A stretch of DNA of 36,537 nucleotides from Zoogloeaceae bacterium (GCA_031256795.1 JAIRPW010000009.1:1-36537); one strand, 5' to 3'. Positions 1 to 7,145 are shown, counted from the stretch's first letter. The notes: generated by a model from the letters alone, not told the origin. Numbers and translations are program-made.

Positions 1-102
1 GAGTTGGCGCAGTCAGGTCACTCTGTGAAGCAGGAACCCACCGAAGCGACTCATCCCGGTGTAAAACCAGGGGTGAGCACCGTAGGAATCCCCCGCCTTT
101 AG
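1..102 (+). CDS. tnpB: C-terminal end of a TnpB/OrfB-type protein (partial)
   Basis: Frame 1 is open from the window edge to a TAG at 100-102, giving 33 residues. They include the SVKQEPTEA stretch that is common at the extreme C-terminus of IS605 OrfB/TnpB proteins, and the end reads GIPRL* into the element's terminal hairpin, as is usual for this group. TnpB proteins are RNA-guided nucleases that help retain the element. The catalytic RuvC residues would lie upstream, outside the window, so whether the protein is intact cannot be judged. Confidence 0.6.
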   Translation, partial: ELAQSGHSVKQEPTEATHPGVKPGVSTVGIPRL

Positions 103-119
103 GCGGGGGAGGATGTCAA
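1..119 (+). mobile_element. Right end of an IS200/IS605-family element (partial)
   Basis: The stretch ends in a perfect 8-bp GC hairpin (90-97 with 102-109, loop TTTA) followed by GGAGGATGTCAA, the typical right-end layout of IS200/IS605 (IS605 OrfB group) elements, which are moved as single strands and have subterminal hairpins instead of terminal inverted repeats. The left part of the element lies outside the window. The boundary at 119/120 is supported independently: base 120 onwards continues the leftward hxsB reading frame, whereas 1-119 does not belong to it. Family assignment is from recognised motif layout, not a database search. Confidence 0.75.
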
Positions 120-414
120 AATACGGGCAAGACTGATTGCAGCGCAAGGTTGAAACGAAGATATGAAGTTTTGTAAATCCCCTCAAAAATGATTTTTTTG
201 TGTAGAGTTTCGACGATAGTAATTCGCGCCCCCATTCTCCAGAATCGTTCCTTAGAATCTGGCGCGCCAATAGGTCCTGATATGCCGTCGAAGTTGACTC
301 TAGTTTCCCGTGGATAAAGTCATCAAATTCAGACGACGGCAAGACCAGATACTCTCCCGAAAGGTTGCTGATGAAAACCTGGTTGTCTGGCCAGCGTTTA
401 AACCGAAAAGGCAT
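120..414 (-). pseudogene. hxsB: His-Xaa-Ser system radical SAM maturase HxsB, N-terminal fragment cut by the insertion element
   Basis: The first 98 residues match the HxsB type: MPFRFKRW..., ISNLSGEYLVL, then LHIFVSTLRCNQSCPY. The last part is the start of the CX3CX2C motif that holds the [4Fe-4S] cluster of radical SAM enzymes. Cys92 and Cys96 are present. The third Cys (residue 99) should follow, but only its first base (T, complement of A120) remains before the insertion element begins; readthrough gives FDILPRL from the element. HxsB is one of two radical SAM proteins in the His-Xaa-Ser system and is thought to modify HxsA. The start is uncertain: ATG at 414 has no ribosome binding site, and homologues carry residues before the LPFRF-like segment. 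An in-frame reading further upstream fits this (NYSL before MPFRF) but is broken by a TAG at 445-447. The remaining part of hxsB, and hxsC, should lie beyond the element. Confidence 0.8.
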
Positions 415-487
415 GAGCGAATAGTTTGGCGATGGCCGATACCACTATTGGGTTTTGAAAGTTTCCCCGATCATTTGGCCGTTCCCG

Positions 488-721
488 TCAAACATCTTGC
501 AGCACCATTTCCGCAGCTTTATCTAAAGCGAAATTCAGAAAGCCCAGCAGAATCGCGCGCGCGTTATTCTCGTATTCGGGTAAAACCGTTAATTCAAGGC
601 GCGTCATATCTGCGTCAAGGGGGAATATTTTGGCGACGCAGCAGCCTTTATAGGCCGAATCGGCGGCATGAATCGCGTCGCGTGGGTAAAGCGCGTGATC
701 AATCGTGCGGCAGATTTTCAT
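488..721 (-). CDS. Small HxsD-like protein of the His-Xaa-Ser locus
   Basis: A 77-residue protein whose ATG overlaps the 3' end of hxsD by 23 bases (721 against 699), so the two are probably translationally coupled. No family can be named with certainty, but its layout parallels HxsD: a short strand, LYPRDAI..A, a hydrophobic strand, then a helix FLNFALDKAAEMVLQD that lines up with HxsD's FCNALIDQQTRQIVLRE. I infer that it is a divergent second HxsD-type subunit. It may help hold the HxsA precursor for the radical SAM enzymes, but that role is not shown by the sequence. It could instead be an unrelated small protein of the locus. A 73-base gap separates it from the hxsB fragment. Confidence 0.65.
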   Translation of the reverse strand: MKICRTIDHALYPRDAIHAADSAYKGCCVAKIFPLDADMTRLELTVLPEYENNARAILLGFLNFALDKAAEMVLQDV

Positions 722-1088
722 GATTCAGCGTATCTGGGTTCAGGCGCGCGTATCCGGCGGAGAATGCCATGCCAAGAAGAATATCCCGCTCATTGGCGGT
801 TTCGCGCAGCACAATTTGTCTGGTCTGCTGATCAATGAGAGCGTTGCAAAATTCTCGAACTATTTGCCTTAAATCAGTCTCGCCGGTTTTCACACGAAAC
901 TCTACGCGGATATTGTCATTTTCTATTTCTTTGCTTAAAAAAAGGTAGGCGCGCTCCGTAGCCCAATAAGCGCTTTTGAAAATGGCGGCCTTGTCATACA
1001 GCTTCGTGTCGACCATTACGCTGGCGGATTGCCCCAGCTCGTCGCAAAAAACCGCAAGGCCGCCATCTAGGCGAGATACGGGAGACAT
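699..1088 (-). CDS. hxsD: His-Xaa-Ser system protein HxsD
   Basis: 129 residues. The core, about residues 24-115, has the HxsD pattern: VDTKLYDKAAIFKSAYW, a strand AYLFLSKE, a strand IRVEFRVKTG, and the helix EFCNALIDQQTRQIVLRE, which corresponds to the LLNDYxLRE signature of this family. HxsD is a small accessory protein always found with the HxsB/HxsC radical SAM pair and the HxsA repeat protein; its exact role is not established. The gene starts 5 bases after hxsA and overlaps the next small gene, so the locus is a leftward operon. The first ~20 residues before the conserved core are not recognised, and no strong ribosome binding site precedes the ATG, so a later start is possible. Confidence 0.8.
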   Translation of the reverse strand: MSPVSRLDGGLAVFCDELGQSASVMVDTKLYDKAAIFKSAYWATERAYLFLSKEIENDNIRVEFRVKTGETDLRQIVREFCNALIDQQTRQIVLRETANERDILLGMAFSAGYARLNPDTLNHENLPHD

Positions 1089-1093
1089 GTGGT

Positions 1094-1402
1094 TCAGTCG
1101 CGGCTTGAGTAGTGCGAGTGATGCGAGTGATGCGAGCTATGCGAGCTATGCGAGTAATGATAAGGGTCCGAGTGTGCCGCGCTTGCTGTTTGCGCGGGCG
1201 TCAAAAGTACGGGGCCGACATTTTCCGCTTGCGTCTGGGACAACTGAGGAGCCTCCGGAGTTGCGACCGCCGCCTGCGCGGGAGTCGGCGCCGCCGCAGA
1301 AATAGCGCCGCAAAGAACAATGCCGACAACAGTTTGGCGCACCTTCTCGTTTTTGGTGAGAACAGAAACAAAACTCTTTTTGACCTTTGGTATGGAAGTC
1401 AT
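1094..1402 (-). CDS. hxsA: His-Xaa-Ser repeat precursor HxsA
   Basis: 102 residues. The C-terminus carries six consecutive His-Xaa-Ser triplets (HYS, HSS, HSS, HHS, HHS, HYS; bases 1106-1159) followed by SRD. This is the hallmark of HxsA, the presumed substrate of the radical SAM maturases HxsB and HxsC. The N-terminal part is basic and then hydrophobic (VVGIVLCGAISAAAPTPAQA), which looks like a signal sequence or membrane anchor with an Ala-rich cleavage region, so the product is probably exported. I chose ATG 1402 because AAGGAAAA lies about 7 bases upstream; a longer reading from 1480 has no such site. The maturation machinery beside it is broken by the insertion element. Confidence 0.88.
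   Translation of the reverse strand: MTSIPKVKKSFVSVLTKNEKVRQTVVGIVLCGAISAAAPTPAQAAVATPEAPQLSQTQAENVGPVLLTPAQTASAAHSDPYHYSHSSHSSHHSHHSHYSSRD
1106..1159 (-). repeat. hxsA: Six tandem 9-bp units encoding His-Xaa-Ser
   Basis: Each unit has the form CAY-NNN-TCR on the leftward strand. Units 2 and 3 are identical (CATAGCTCG), and units 4 and 5 are identical (CATCACTCG). The array is the DNA basis of the modified C-terminus of HxsA, and near-identical units make copy-number change by slippage plausible. Confidence 0.9.
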
Positions 1403-1421
1403 GACAGTTTTCCTTTCATGT

Positions 1422-1433
1422 GAAACGCGTTTC
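1422..1433. promoter_or_regulatory. Palindromic operator candidate upstream of hxsA
   Basis: GAAACGCGTTTC is a perfect 12-bp palindrome lying 20 bases before the hxsA start codon. Its form resembles operators of LacI-family repressors (half-sites around a central CG). No regulator gene is nearby, so the binding protein is unknown. Confidence 0.35.
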
Positions 1434-1457
1434 GCAATTTGGAAATGCCGAACGAAT

Positions 1458-1477
1458 TTACATGAAAAAAAAACAGT
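1458..1477 (-). promoter_or_regulatory. Possible promoter for the hxs operon
   Basis: On the leftward strand TTGACT (1472-1477) is followed after 14 bases by TAAATT. The -35 is good but the spacing is short, and the spacer is a nine-T run. It sits upstream of the palindrome and the hxsA start. Weak evidence. Confidence 0.25.
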
Positions 1478-1520
1478 CAATACTTTGTGAAAAACGAAAT
1501 TTCGCGGCAGAGGCAGAAAA

Positions 1521-1709
1521 TCAGCGACCGTCCGGTTTGCCCGGAGCGGCTGCTTCGTCGATCAGGCGCGAAAGCGACAGGCCGCGCTCCAGCGAGCCGC
1601 CATAGACATATGAAGATTCAATGCGCGCCCAATTCCCGCCGCGCGCCTTTCTTCCCCGCCCCCTGAAACATCGCGCCAAAAATCGCGGGGCCAATGGGAC
1701 TTCAATCAT
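1521..1709 (-). CDS. Small unrecognised protein coupled to lolA
   Basis: A 62-residue reading frame whose ATG overlaps the lolA stop codon (ATGA arrangement). It is Arg- and Gly-rich in the first half, followed by IESSYVYGGSLERGLSLSRLIDEAAA. I do not recognise it, and it has no signal peptide or membrane segment. The tight overlap favours translation, but GC-rich sequence yields chance open frames, so it could be spurious or a remnant. Confidence 0.3.
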   Translation of the reverse strand: MIEVPLAPRFLARCFRGRGRKARGGNWARIESSYVYGGSLERGLSLSRLIDEAAAPGKPDGR

Positions 1710-2362
1710 TCTTCCAGCACGTCCGTGCCGGGAGGCGGGGTAAAGCGAAACCAGTCCGCCGGTAAACGCGGATTTTTGCGCGCTTCCAAAAAGTCCAGGC
1801 GCGTGGTTTGCCCAAAGGCGTCCAGAAGTTCCAGCGCGCGCAGCTGCCCGTCCGCGGAAGAAAAACCCAGGCGTGCGCGGGAAAAGCTCATTTCCGCGCT
1901 CTCCGCTTTGGGTTTTGCCTCCAGCCAGTTCAGCCCGTCCCTTTCGCCCGCTTCGGTCAGCGCAAACTTCTCCAGGCCGCCTTCTCCCAACAGCAGGGCG
2001 GCGGGCGTGACCCCCAGAGCGTTTTGCATCCGCTTGACCGTTACCTGCATCAAATCGCGGTCATACAGCCAGACTTTTTTTCCGTCGCCCACAATCAAGA
2101 GCGCGTAAGGCGCGGTAATTTCCCAGCGGAAACGACCGGGCTTTTGAAACGCCATGACGCCCGCGGATTTCTGCGCCTTGTTTTTCGCGGCAGAGGAAAT
2201 TTCCTGCGTGAAAGACGCCTGAAAACTTCGGTGTTCCGCAAGAAAACGCTTCAGGGCGGCCTCCGCGCCCGCCGCCCATGAAGCGATCGGGAAAGCCAAA
2301 ACAAAGATCGACGCTCGGATTCCAGAGAAAAAAATCCGTCCCGGTTTTCGCGCGGTTCTCAT
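1706..2362 (-). CDS. lolA: Outer-membrane lipoprotein carrier protein LolA
   Basis: 218 residues, close to the family length. It has an N-terminal signal peptide (basic MRTARKPGR, hydrophobic core, cleavage near residue 30 after ASWA), then LolA features: FLAEHRSFQASFTQEI, GVMAFQKPGRFRWEI..PY, VGDGKKVWLYDRDLMQVTV, and a C-terminal FTPPPGTDVLEE. LolA takes mature lipoproteins from the inner-membrane LolCDE complex and carries them through the periplasm to the outer-membrane receptor LolB. It starts 3 bases after ftsK ends, an order conserved in betaproteobacteria, so the two are probably co-transcribed. Confidence 0.95.
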   Translation of the reverse strand: MRTARKPGRIFFSGIRASIFVLAFPIASWAAGAEAALKRFLAEHRSFQASFTQEISSAAKNKAQKSAGVMAFQKPGRFRWEITAPYALLIVGDGKKVWLYDRDLMQVTVKRMQNALGVTPAALLLGEGGLEKFALTEAGERDGLNWLEAKPKAESAEMSFSRARLGFSSADGQLRALELLDAFGQTTRLDFLEARKNPRLPADWFRFTPPPGTDVLEE

Positions 2363-2365
2363 GGC

Positions 2366-4747
2366 CTATTCCTCTTCCGCGCGCGCGGGCGCGAGAATTT
2401 CCCGCCCGCCGCGGCTGTCCATGGCCGAGACCAGACCGGAACGCTCCATTGCCTCGATCAGCCGCGCCGAACGGTTATAGCCGATGCGCAAATGCCGCTG
2501 CACCAGCGAAATGGAGGCGCGCTTGTTTTTCAAAACGACTTCAACCGCCTGATCATAGAGCGGATCGTATTCCGGGTCGCCGCTTTCCTCTTCGCTTGCG
2601 CCGCCGCCGCCCTCCTCTCCCTCCGCGCCGGAGAGAATGTCAAGATACTGCGGCGTCCCCGTCTGTTTTAGCTGCTCGACTACGCGATGCACTTCCTCGT
2701 CGCTGACAAACGCGCCATGCACGCGGTGCGGATAACCGGAACCCGGCGGCAGGTAGAGCATATCCCCTTGCCCCAGCAGATTTTCCGCGCCCATCTGGTC
2801 CAGAATCGTGCGCGAATCCACTTTGCTGGAAACCTGAAAAGAAATGCGCGTCGGAATATTGGCTTTAATCAGGCCGGTAATGACGTCCACGCTGGGGCGC
2901 TGCGTCGCCAGCACAAGATGCAGTCCGGCGGCGCGCGCTTTCTGCGCCAGACGCGCGATCAGTTCCTCCACCTTCTTGCCCGCCACCATCATGAGGTCCG
3001 CCAATTCGTCAATGACCACCACGATATAGGGCAAAGCGGCGAGCGGCTCTGGCGTTTCCGGGGTAAGGCTGAAGGGATTGGCCATTCGCTCGCCTCTTTT
3101 TTCCGCTTCGTGGATTTTGGCGTTAAAGCCCGCGAGATTGCGCACGCCCAAAGCGCTCATCAAGCGGTAGCGCCGCTCCATCTCCCCTACGCACCAGTTG
3201 AGAGCGTTGGCCGCCTGCCGCATATCGGTCACGACCGGCGCCAAAAGATGCGGAATCCCCTCATAAATGGAAAGCTCCAGCATTTTGGGATCAATAAGAA
3301 TCAGACGCACGGCGTCCGGCGCGCTTTTATAAAGCAGCGACAGAATCATCGCGTTGACCCCAACGGATTTTCCCGATCCCGTCGTGCCGGCGACCAAAAG
3401 GTGCGGCATTTTGGCCAGATCCGCGACTACGGGCTGTCCGCCGATGTCCTTTCCCAGCGTGATCGTGAGCGGGCTTGCCATGTCGTTCCAGGGTTTGCTG
3501 GAAATAATTTCGGAGAGCTTGACGACCTGACGGCGGGGATTCGGCAATTCCAGCGCCATGCAGGATTTTCCCGGCACGGTTTCGACCACGCGCACCGAGA
3601 CCATGGACAACGAACGCGCCAAATCCCGCGCCAGATTGACAATCTGCGCGCCCTTGACGCCAATCGCGGGTTCAATCTCATAGCGGGTAATGACCGGGCC
3701 GGGCAGGGCGGCCAGCACCGTAACCTGCACGCCAAAATCCGCGAGCTTGCGCTCAATAAGGCGCGAGGTGTACTCCAGCGTTTCGGAAGAGACGCTCTCC
3801 ACTTGCGGCGGCAGAGGGTCAAGAAGCGAGAGCGGCGGCAGGCCGCCCTCCGCGAAAGCAAGCGTTTCCGGGAACAGGCTGCGTTTTTTTTCTTCCGCGA
3901 TTTTCTTTTCCTGCTCAATGCGCCGCGTCGCCTTGGGAGAAACGGGCACGGGCTCAGGCGCTTCAATCAGCACCGGCTCGCGGGATTCCGCCCGTCTTTT
4001 TTCTTCTTCCAGCACCGCTTCCCGTTCTTCTTCCGCAAGCCGGGCGATGCCGCGCTCCCGAAAATATTCGCGCAGACGCGCGCCCAGCGCGACGGCGTTC
4101 TCCACGATCTCGCCCAGGCGCTCAAAGACATTGAGCCAGGACGTCCCGGAAAAAACGCTCCAGCCGCCCGCAAGGAACGCGATCAGCAAGAGCGTCGCGC
4201 CGGAAATTCCCAGCGTGTCGCTGAGCGTATGCGCGAGAGAATGCCCCAGCACGCCGCCCGCTCCTTCCGGGAAGCGCGTTCCCCACGAATAAAAACGCAG
4301 CGCGAGCAGTGCCGCGCTCGATAAAAAAAACAGCAGAAAACCCGACAGCGCGATATAAAACGGGCGGCGATCCGGCTTTTCTTCCCGCGCGGGCAGGCCG
4401 CGCGGCGCGCTCTCCGCGTTCGCCAGGTCTTCCCGCAGCAAAAGGACGGCGCGCGCTCCCCGCCAGAGCGCGAACAGACAGAAAAACACCAGACACCAGG
4501 CAGAGAGGCCAAACACATAAAACAGCAGATCAGAAAGCCATGCGCCTGCCCGCCCCGCAGGATTTTCAACAATGAGCGCGCCCGTCGCGCGCGACCAGCC
4601 CGGATCGTCCGGGTGATAGCCGAAGAGGGCAAGCATGAGAAACAGGGCCAAGGCGACCAGCAAGAGCAGCAAAGATTCCTGCAAAAGCCGCCGTATTTTG
4701 CCGGGCAGCGGGGGGGCGTCCGACCTCATGTCCGAATGTTCTTTCAT
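2366..4747 (-). CDS. ftsK: DNA translocase FtsK
   Basis: 793 residues, the usual size of a betaproteobacterial FtsK. About four membrane segments lie within residues 20-200. A charged, Glu/Lys-rich linker (about 215-300) leads to the motor domain, with Walker A GTTGSGKS near residue 455, Walker [14 protein letters not shown] near 575 and [15 protein letters not shown] following. A C-terminal winged-helix gamma domain (about 725-790, [26 protein letters not shown]) reads KOPS sequences. FtsK pumps chromosome ends through the division septum and activates XerCD at dif. The ATG is preceded by CTGGAG at suitable distance. Nothing essential is missing. Confidence 0.97.
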   Translation of the reverse strand: MKEHSDMRSDAPPLPGKIRRLLQESLLLLLVALALFLMLALFGYHPDDPGWSRATGALIVENPAGRAGAWLSDLLFYVFGLSAWCLVFFCLFALWRGARAVLLLREDLANAESAPRGLPAREEKPDRRPFYIALSGFLLFFLSSAALLALRFYSWGTRFPEGAGGVLGHSLAHTLSDTLGISGATLLLIAFLAGGWSVFSGTSWLNVFERLGEIVENAVALGARLREYFRERGIARLAEEEREAVLEEEKRRAESREPVLIEAPEPVPVSPKATRRIEQEKKIAEEKKRSLFPETLAFAEGGLPPLSLLDPLPPQVESVSSETLEYTSRLIERKLADFGVQVTVLAALPGPVITRYEIEPAIGVKGAQIVNLARDLARSLSMVSVRVVETVPGKSCMALELPNPRRQVVKLSEIISSKPWNDMASPLTITLGKDIGGQPVVADLAKMPHLLVAGTTGSGKSVGVNAMILSLLYKSAPDAVRLILIDPKMLELSIYEGIPHLLAPVVTDMRQAANALNWCVGEMERRYRLMSALGVRNLAGFNAKIHEAEKRGERMANPFSLTPETPEPLAALPYIVVVIDELADLMMVAGKKVEELIARLAQKARAAGLHLVLATQRPSVDVITGLIKANIPTRISFQVSSKVDSRTILDQMGAENLLGQGDMLYLPPGSGYPHRVHGAFVSDEEVHRVVEQLKQTGTPQYLDILSGAEGEEGGGGASEEESGDPEYDPLYDQAVEVVLKNKRASISLVQRHLRIGYNRSARLIEAMERSGLVSAMDSRGGREILAPARAEEE

Positions 4748-4804
4748 GCCAAACTCCAGAAAAACCGCCAGAAATTATTTTTCGCGGGCGCTTCGCGCCG
4801 CGCG

Positions 4805-6328
4805 TCATTCTATTTTCGTATCCAGCCCCGCTTCCGCGAGTTCCGCCGCCATGAGGAGCGCGCGCGCCTTGTTGCGGGTTTCCTCCCATTCGGCATGCGG
4901 ATCAGAATCCGCGACAATGCCCGCGCCCGCCTGAACAGACAAGCGTCCGTTCCGAATCACGGCGGTGCGAATGGCGATCGCGAGGTCCATATTGCCATGA
5001 AAATCCAGATAACCCGCCGCGCCCGAATAAATCCCGCGCCGGACGGGCTCCAATTCGTCAATAATTTCCATCGCGCGCACCTTGGGCGCGCCAGAAACCG
5101 TTCCGGCAGGAAAAGCGGCGCGCAGTAAATCCAGCGCGGACAATTCCGGCCTTAAACGTCCTTCCACATGCGAGACCAGGTGCATGACGTGAGAGTAGCG
5201 TTCAACGACCATCTGTTCCGTTACCCGGACGCTGCCAACCTGCGCGACGCGCCCGCAATCGTTGCGCCCCAGGTCCAGAAGCTGCGTATGTTCCGCGCGT
5301 TCTTTTTCGTCTGCGAGAAGCTCCGCGGCCAGCGCGGCGTCTTTTTCTTCCGTCTCGCCCCGTTTTCTCGTGCCCGCGATGGGGCGCAAAATAATTTTCC
5401 GCGCTTCTTTCCGTGCGTCTTCGGGATCGTCTTCCAGCCGCGCCAGAATTTCCGGCGAGGAGCCGACGACATGAAAATCGCCAAAATCAAAATAAAACAT
5501 ATAAGGCGAAGGATTCAGACCGCGCAAAACGCGGTAAAGCGCCATGGGCGAAGCGGCAAAGGGTTTTTCCATCCGCTGGGAAAGCACGACCTGCATAATG
5601 TCGCCGTCGGCGATATAGTTTTTGGCGGTATTGACGGCGGCCTCAAAAGCCTCCTGCCCAAAAGAGGAGGTCGCGGGCTGAGACGGAGCGGAAACGGCCT
5701 TTTCTTCAGGAATTTTCGCGGGAAGACGCAGGAGGCGCAGCAGTTCCGCAAGCCGTTCCCGCGCTCTTTTGTACGCGCCCGGCACTCCGGGTTCGGCATA
5801 CACGATGAGCGTGAGTTTTCCGGAAAAATTATCAACGACCGCGATTTCTTCGGAAAGTAAAAGCAGAATATCGGGAATGTCGTCCGTATTTCCCGCGCCG
5901 ACATGCCGGGGCGCGGTGCGGGCAAGGCGCGGCTCTATGCAGCGCACGGTATCGTAGCCAAAATAGCCCGCCAGGCCGCCGGTAAAACGCGGCAGACCTT
6001 CCGGGGGCGGCGCCCGAAAACGACGCAGAAAATCATCAAGGAAATCCAGCGGATTTTCTGTCTCGCTTTGGGCGGAAATTCGCTGCCCCGTGAGCGTCAG
6101 CGCCTTGCCGCCAAAGACGGCCAGACGGGTCAGCGCGGCAAGGCCCACAATGGAATAACGCCCAAAACGTTCGCCGCCCTGCACGGATTCCAAAAGATAG
6201 GTATAAGGGCGGTTTGCGAGCTTGAGATAGACAGAAAGCGGCGTGTCCAAATCCGCAAGGGTGGTGAGCGTGACCGGGATACGGTTGTATCCTGCGGACG
6301 CCAGCGCGTTAAATTCCTGTTCAGTCAT
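4805..6328 (-). CDS. trpE: Anthranilate synthase component I
   Basis: 507 residues from the ATG at 6328; a TTG five codons upstream is the alternative, and neither has a clear ribosome binding site. The N-terminal domain has the LLESVQGG..GRYS segment that forms the tryptophan feedback site. The chorismate-binding domain has GDIMQVVLSQRM, the SPEIL segment, RPIAGTRKRG, DLGRNDCGRVA, FPAGTVSGAPKVRAMEII, and the end AGAGIVADSDPHAEWEET. The enzyme, with the glutaminase TrpG, turns chorismate into anthranilate in tryptophan synthesis. gph lies upstream as in other betaproteobacteria, but trpG, trpD and trpC do not follow; ftsK does. No leader peptide or attenuator is visible. Confidence 0.96.
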   Translation of the reverse strand: MTEQEFNALASAGYNRIPVTLTTLADLDTPLSVYLKLANRPYTYLLESVQGGERFGRYSIVGLAALTRLAVFGGKALTLTGQRISAQSETENPLDFLDDFLRRFRAPPPEGLPRFTGGLAGYFGYDTVRCIEPRLARTAPRHVGAGNTDDIPDILLLLSEEIAVVDNFSGKLTLIVYAEPGVPGAYKRARERLAELLRLLRLPAKIPEEKAVSAPSQPATSSFGQEAFEAAVNTAKNYIADGDIMQVVLSQRMEKPFAASPMALYRVLRGLNPSPYMFYFDFGDFHVVGSSPEILARLEDDPEDARKEARKIILRPIAGTRKRGETEEKDAALAAELLADEKERAEHTQLLDLGRNDCGRVAQVGSVRVTEQMVVERYSHVMHLVSHVEGRLRPELSALDLLRAAFPAGTVSGAPKVRAMEIIDELEPVRRGIYSGAAGYLDFHGNMDLAIAIRTAVIRNGRLSVQAGAGIVADSDPHAEWEETRNKARALLMAAELAEAGLDTKIE

Positions 6329-6395
6329 GAAAAAGACTCGCAAAAAGAGAAGAAAGACCGCGGTTTTTTGCGGCGCGGGGTTGGCACGGCGAATT

Positions 6396-7145
6396 TTAGT
6401 CTGTCATGCGCTCCGTTAACGGAGGGGAGGGCGCCGCGCGGACGCCGGAGAACGTTTGCGCCAGCGAGAAAGCGGCAAGCAGGTCCGAAACCGGCGCGTC
6501 AAAAAGCGCGTTGTCCGGCGCGCGCCCTTCCGTATAGCCATAAGGCACGAGAAACACCCGGCAGCCTGCGGCGCGAGCGGCGAGCGCGTCGTTCTCCGAA
6601 TCTCCTATATGTAAATTGAGCGCGGGCGCGGCGCGCATGTTCTGACAGGCAAAAAGCAGGGGTTCGGGGCGGGGTTTCAGGAAAGGCGTACTGTCGCCGC
6701 CCACGATGACGGTAAAAAATCGCGCCAACCCCGTTTTTTCCAGCAGAGGCACGGCAAAACTCAGCCGCTTGTTGGTGACGACCGCAAGCGGCAGACCGGC
6801 TTTTGCGAAAGCGCGCAGACCTTCTTCTACATGAGGATAAGGCCGCGCGGCGCGTCCGTTTTCTTCCGCGTAACGCGCCAGAAACCGCGCGGTGGCGGCA
6901 GACTCTTCCTCCTGGGAAGGCGTGTACTCCGGGCGGGCGAGGCAAGATCGCATCAGATGCTCCGCGCCTTTTCCCAAAAAATCACGGATCTCATGCGCCT
7001 TGCGCGGCGGCTTGCCCAAATCCTCCAGCGCGCGCAGGCAAGCGTTTGTCAAATCTGGCGCGGTATCCAGCAAAGTCCCGTCCAGATCAAAGGTCACGGA
7101 AGCCGGAAAAACCGCCGCGCTCGAAGCGTCAGCAAAAAGAGGCAT
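6396..7145 (-). CDS. gph: Phosphoglycolate phosphatase (HAD family)
   Basis: 249 residues. The HAD motifs are complete: FDLDGTLLDT with Asp20 as nucleophile and Asp22, VVTNK (Thr124), Lys157 in FLKPRPEP, and the Mg-binding GDSENDALAA (181-190). The helical cap of about residues 33-100 marks subfamily IA. It hydrolyses 2-phosphoglycolate, for example from repair of oxidised DNA ends. It sits just upstream of trpE, as in many betaproteobacteria. The last ~20 residues (after FSLAQTF) are a Pro/Arg-rich tail not usual for the family. Related HAD phosphatases have similar motifs, so substrate identity rests partly on gene context. Confidence 0.88.
   Translation of the reverse strand: MPLFADASSAAVFPASVTFDLDGTLLDTAPDLTNACLRALEDLGKPPRKAHEIRDFLGKGAEHLMRSCLARPEYTPSQEEESAATARFLARYAEENGRAARPYPHVEEGLRAFAKAGLPLAVVTNKRLSFAVPLLEKTGLARFFTVIVGGDSTPFLKPRPEPLLFACQNMRAAPALNLHIGDSENDALAARAAGCRVFLVPYGYTEGRAPDNALFDAPVSDLLAAFSLAQTFSGVRAAPSPPLTERMTD

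Larger units (their letters stand above)
1..136 (+). ncRNA. Probable omega-RNA (reRNA) 3' part with guide reading into hxsB
   Basis: In IS605-type elements the 3' end of tnpB and the right end are transcribed as the scaffold of an omega-RNA, and the first ~16 bases beyond the right end act as guide. Here the scaffold 3' part would be about 1-119, including the hairpin at 90-109, and the guide would start at 120 in the hxsB sequence. This is inference from the element type and its position; no expression evidence is visible, and the 5' end is off the window. Confidence 0.35.

Noticed and set aside
310-723. Rightward open frame of 137 codons over the hxsB/HxsD-like region
   Set aside because: Antisense to the hxs genes, which show family motifs; the frame has none.
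1094-1170. The 9-bp repeats as a minisatellite or CRISPR-like array
   Set aside because: They are in-frame codons for the HxS triplets of hxsA, with no spacers.
1495-1504. CGAAATTTCG palindrome with T-run as a terminator after lolA
   Set aside because: The palindrome has no room for a loop and the possible stem is only 4 bp.
2687-4324. Long rightward open frame of 545 codons opposite ftsK
   Set aside because: It lies antisense to ftsK, is Arg/His-rich, matches no family I know, and ftsK is unambiguous. High-GC third positions create such frames.
6410-6423. CTCCGTTAACGGAG palindrome at the gph end as a terminator
   Set aside because: It lies inside the gph coding end, has no T-tract, and trpE follows in the same direction.
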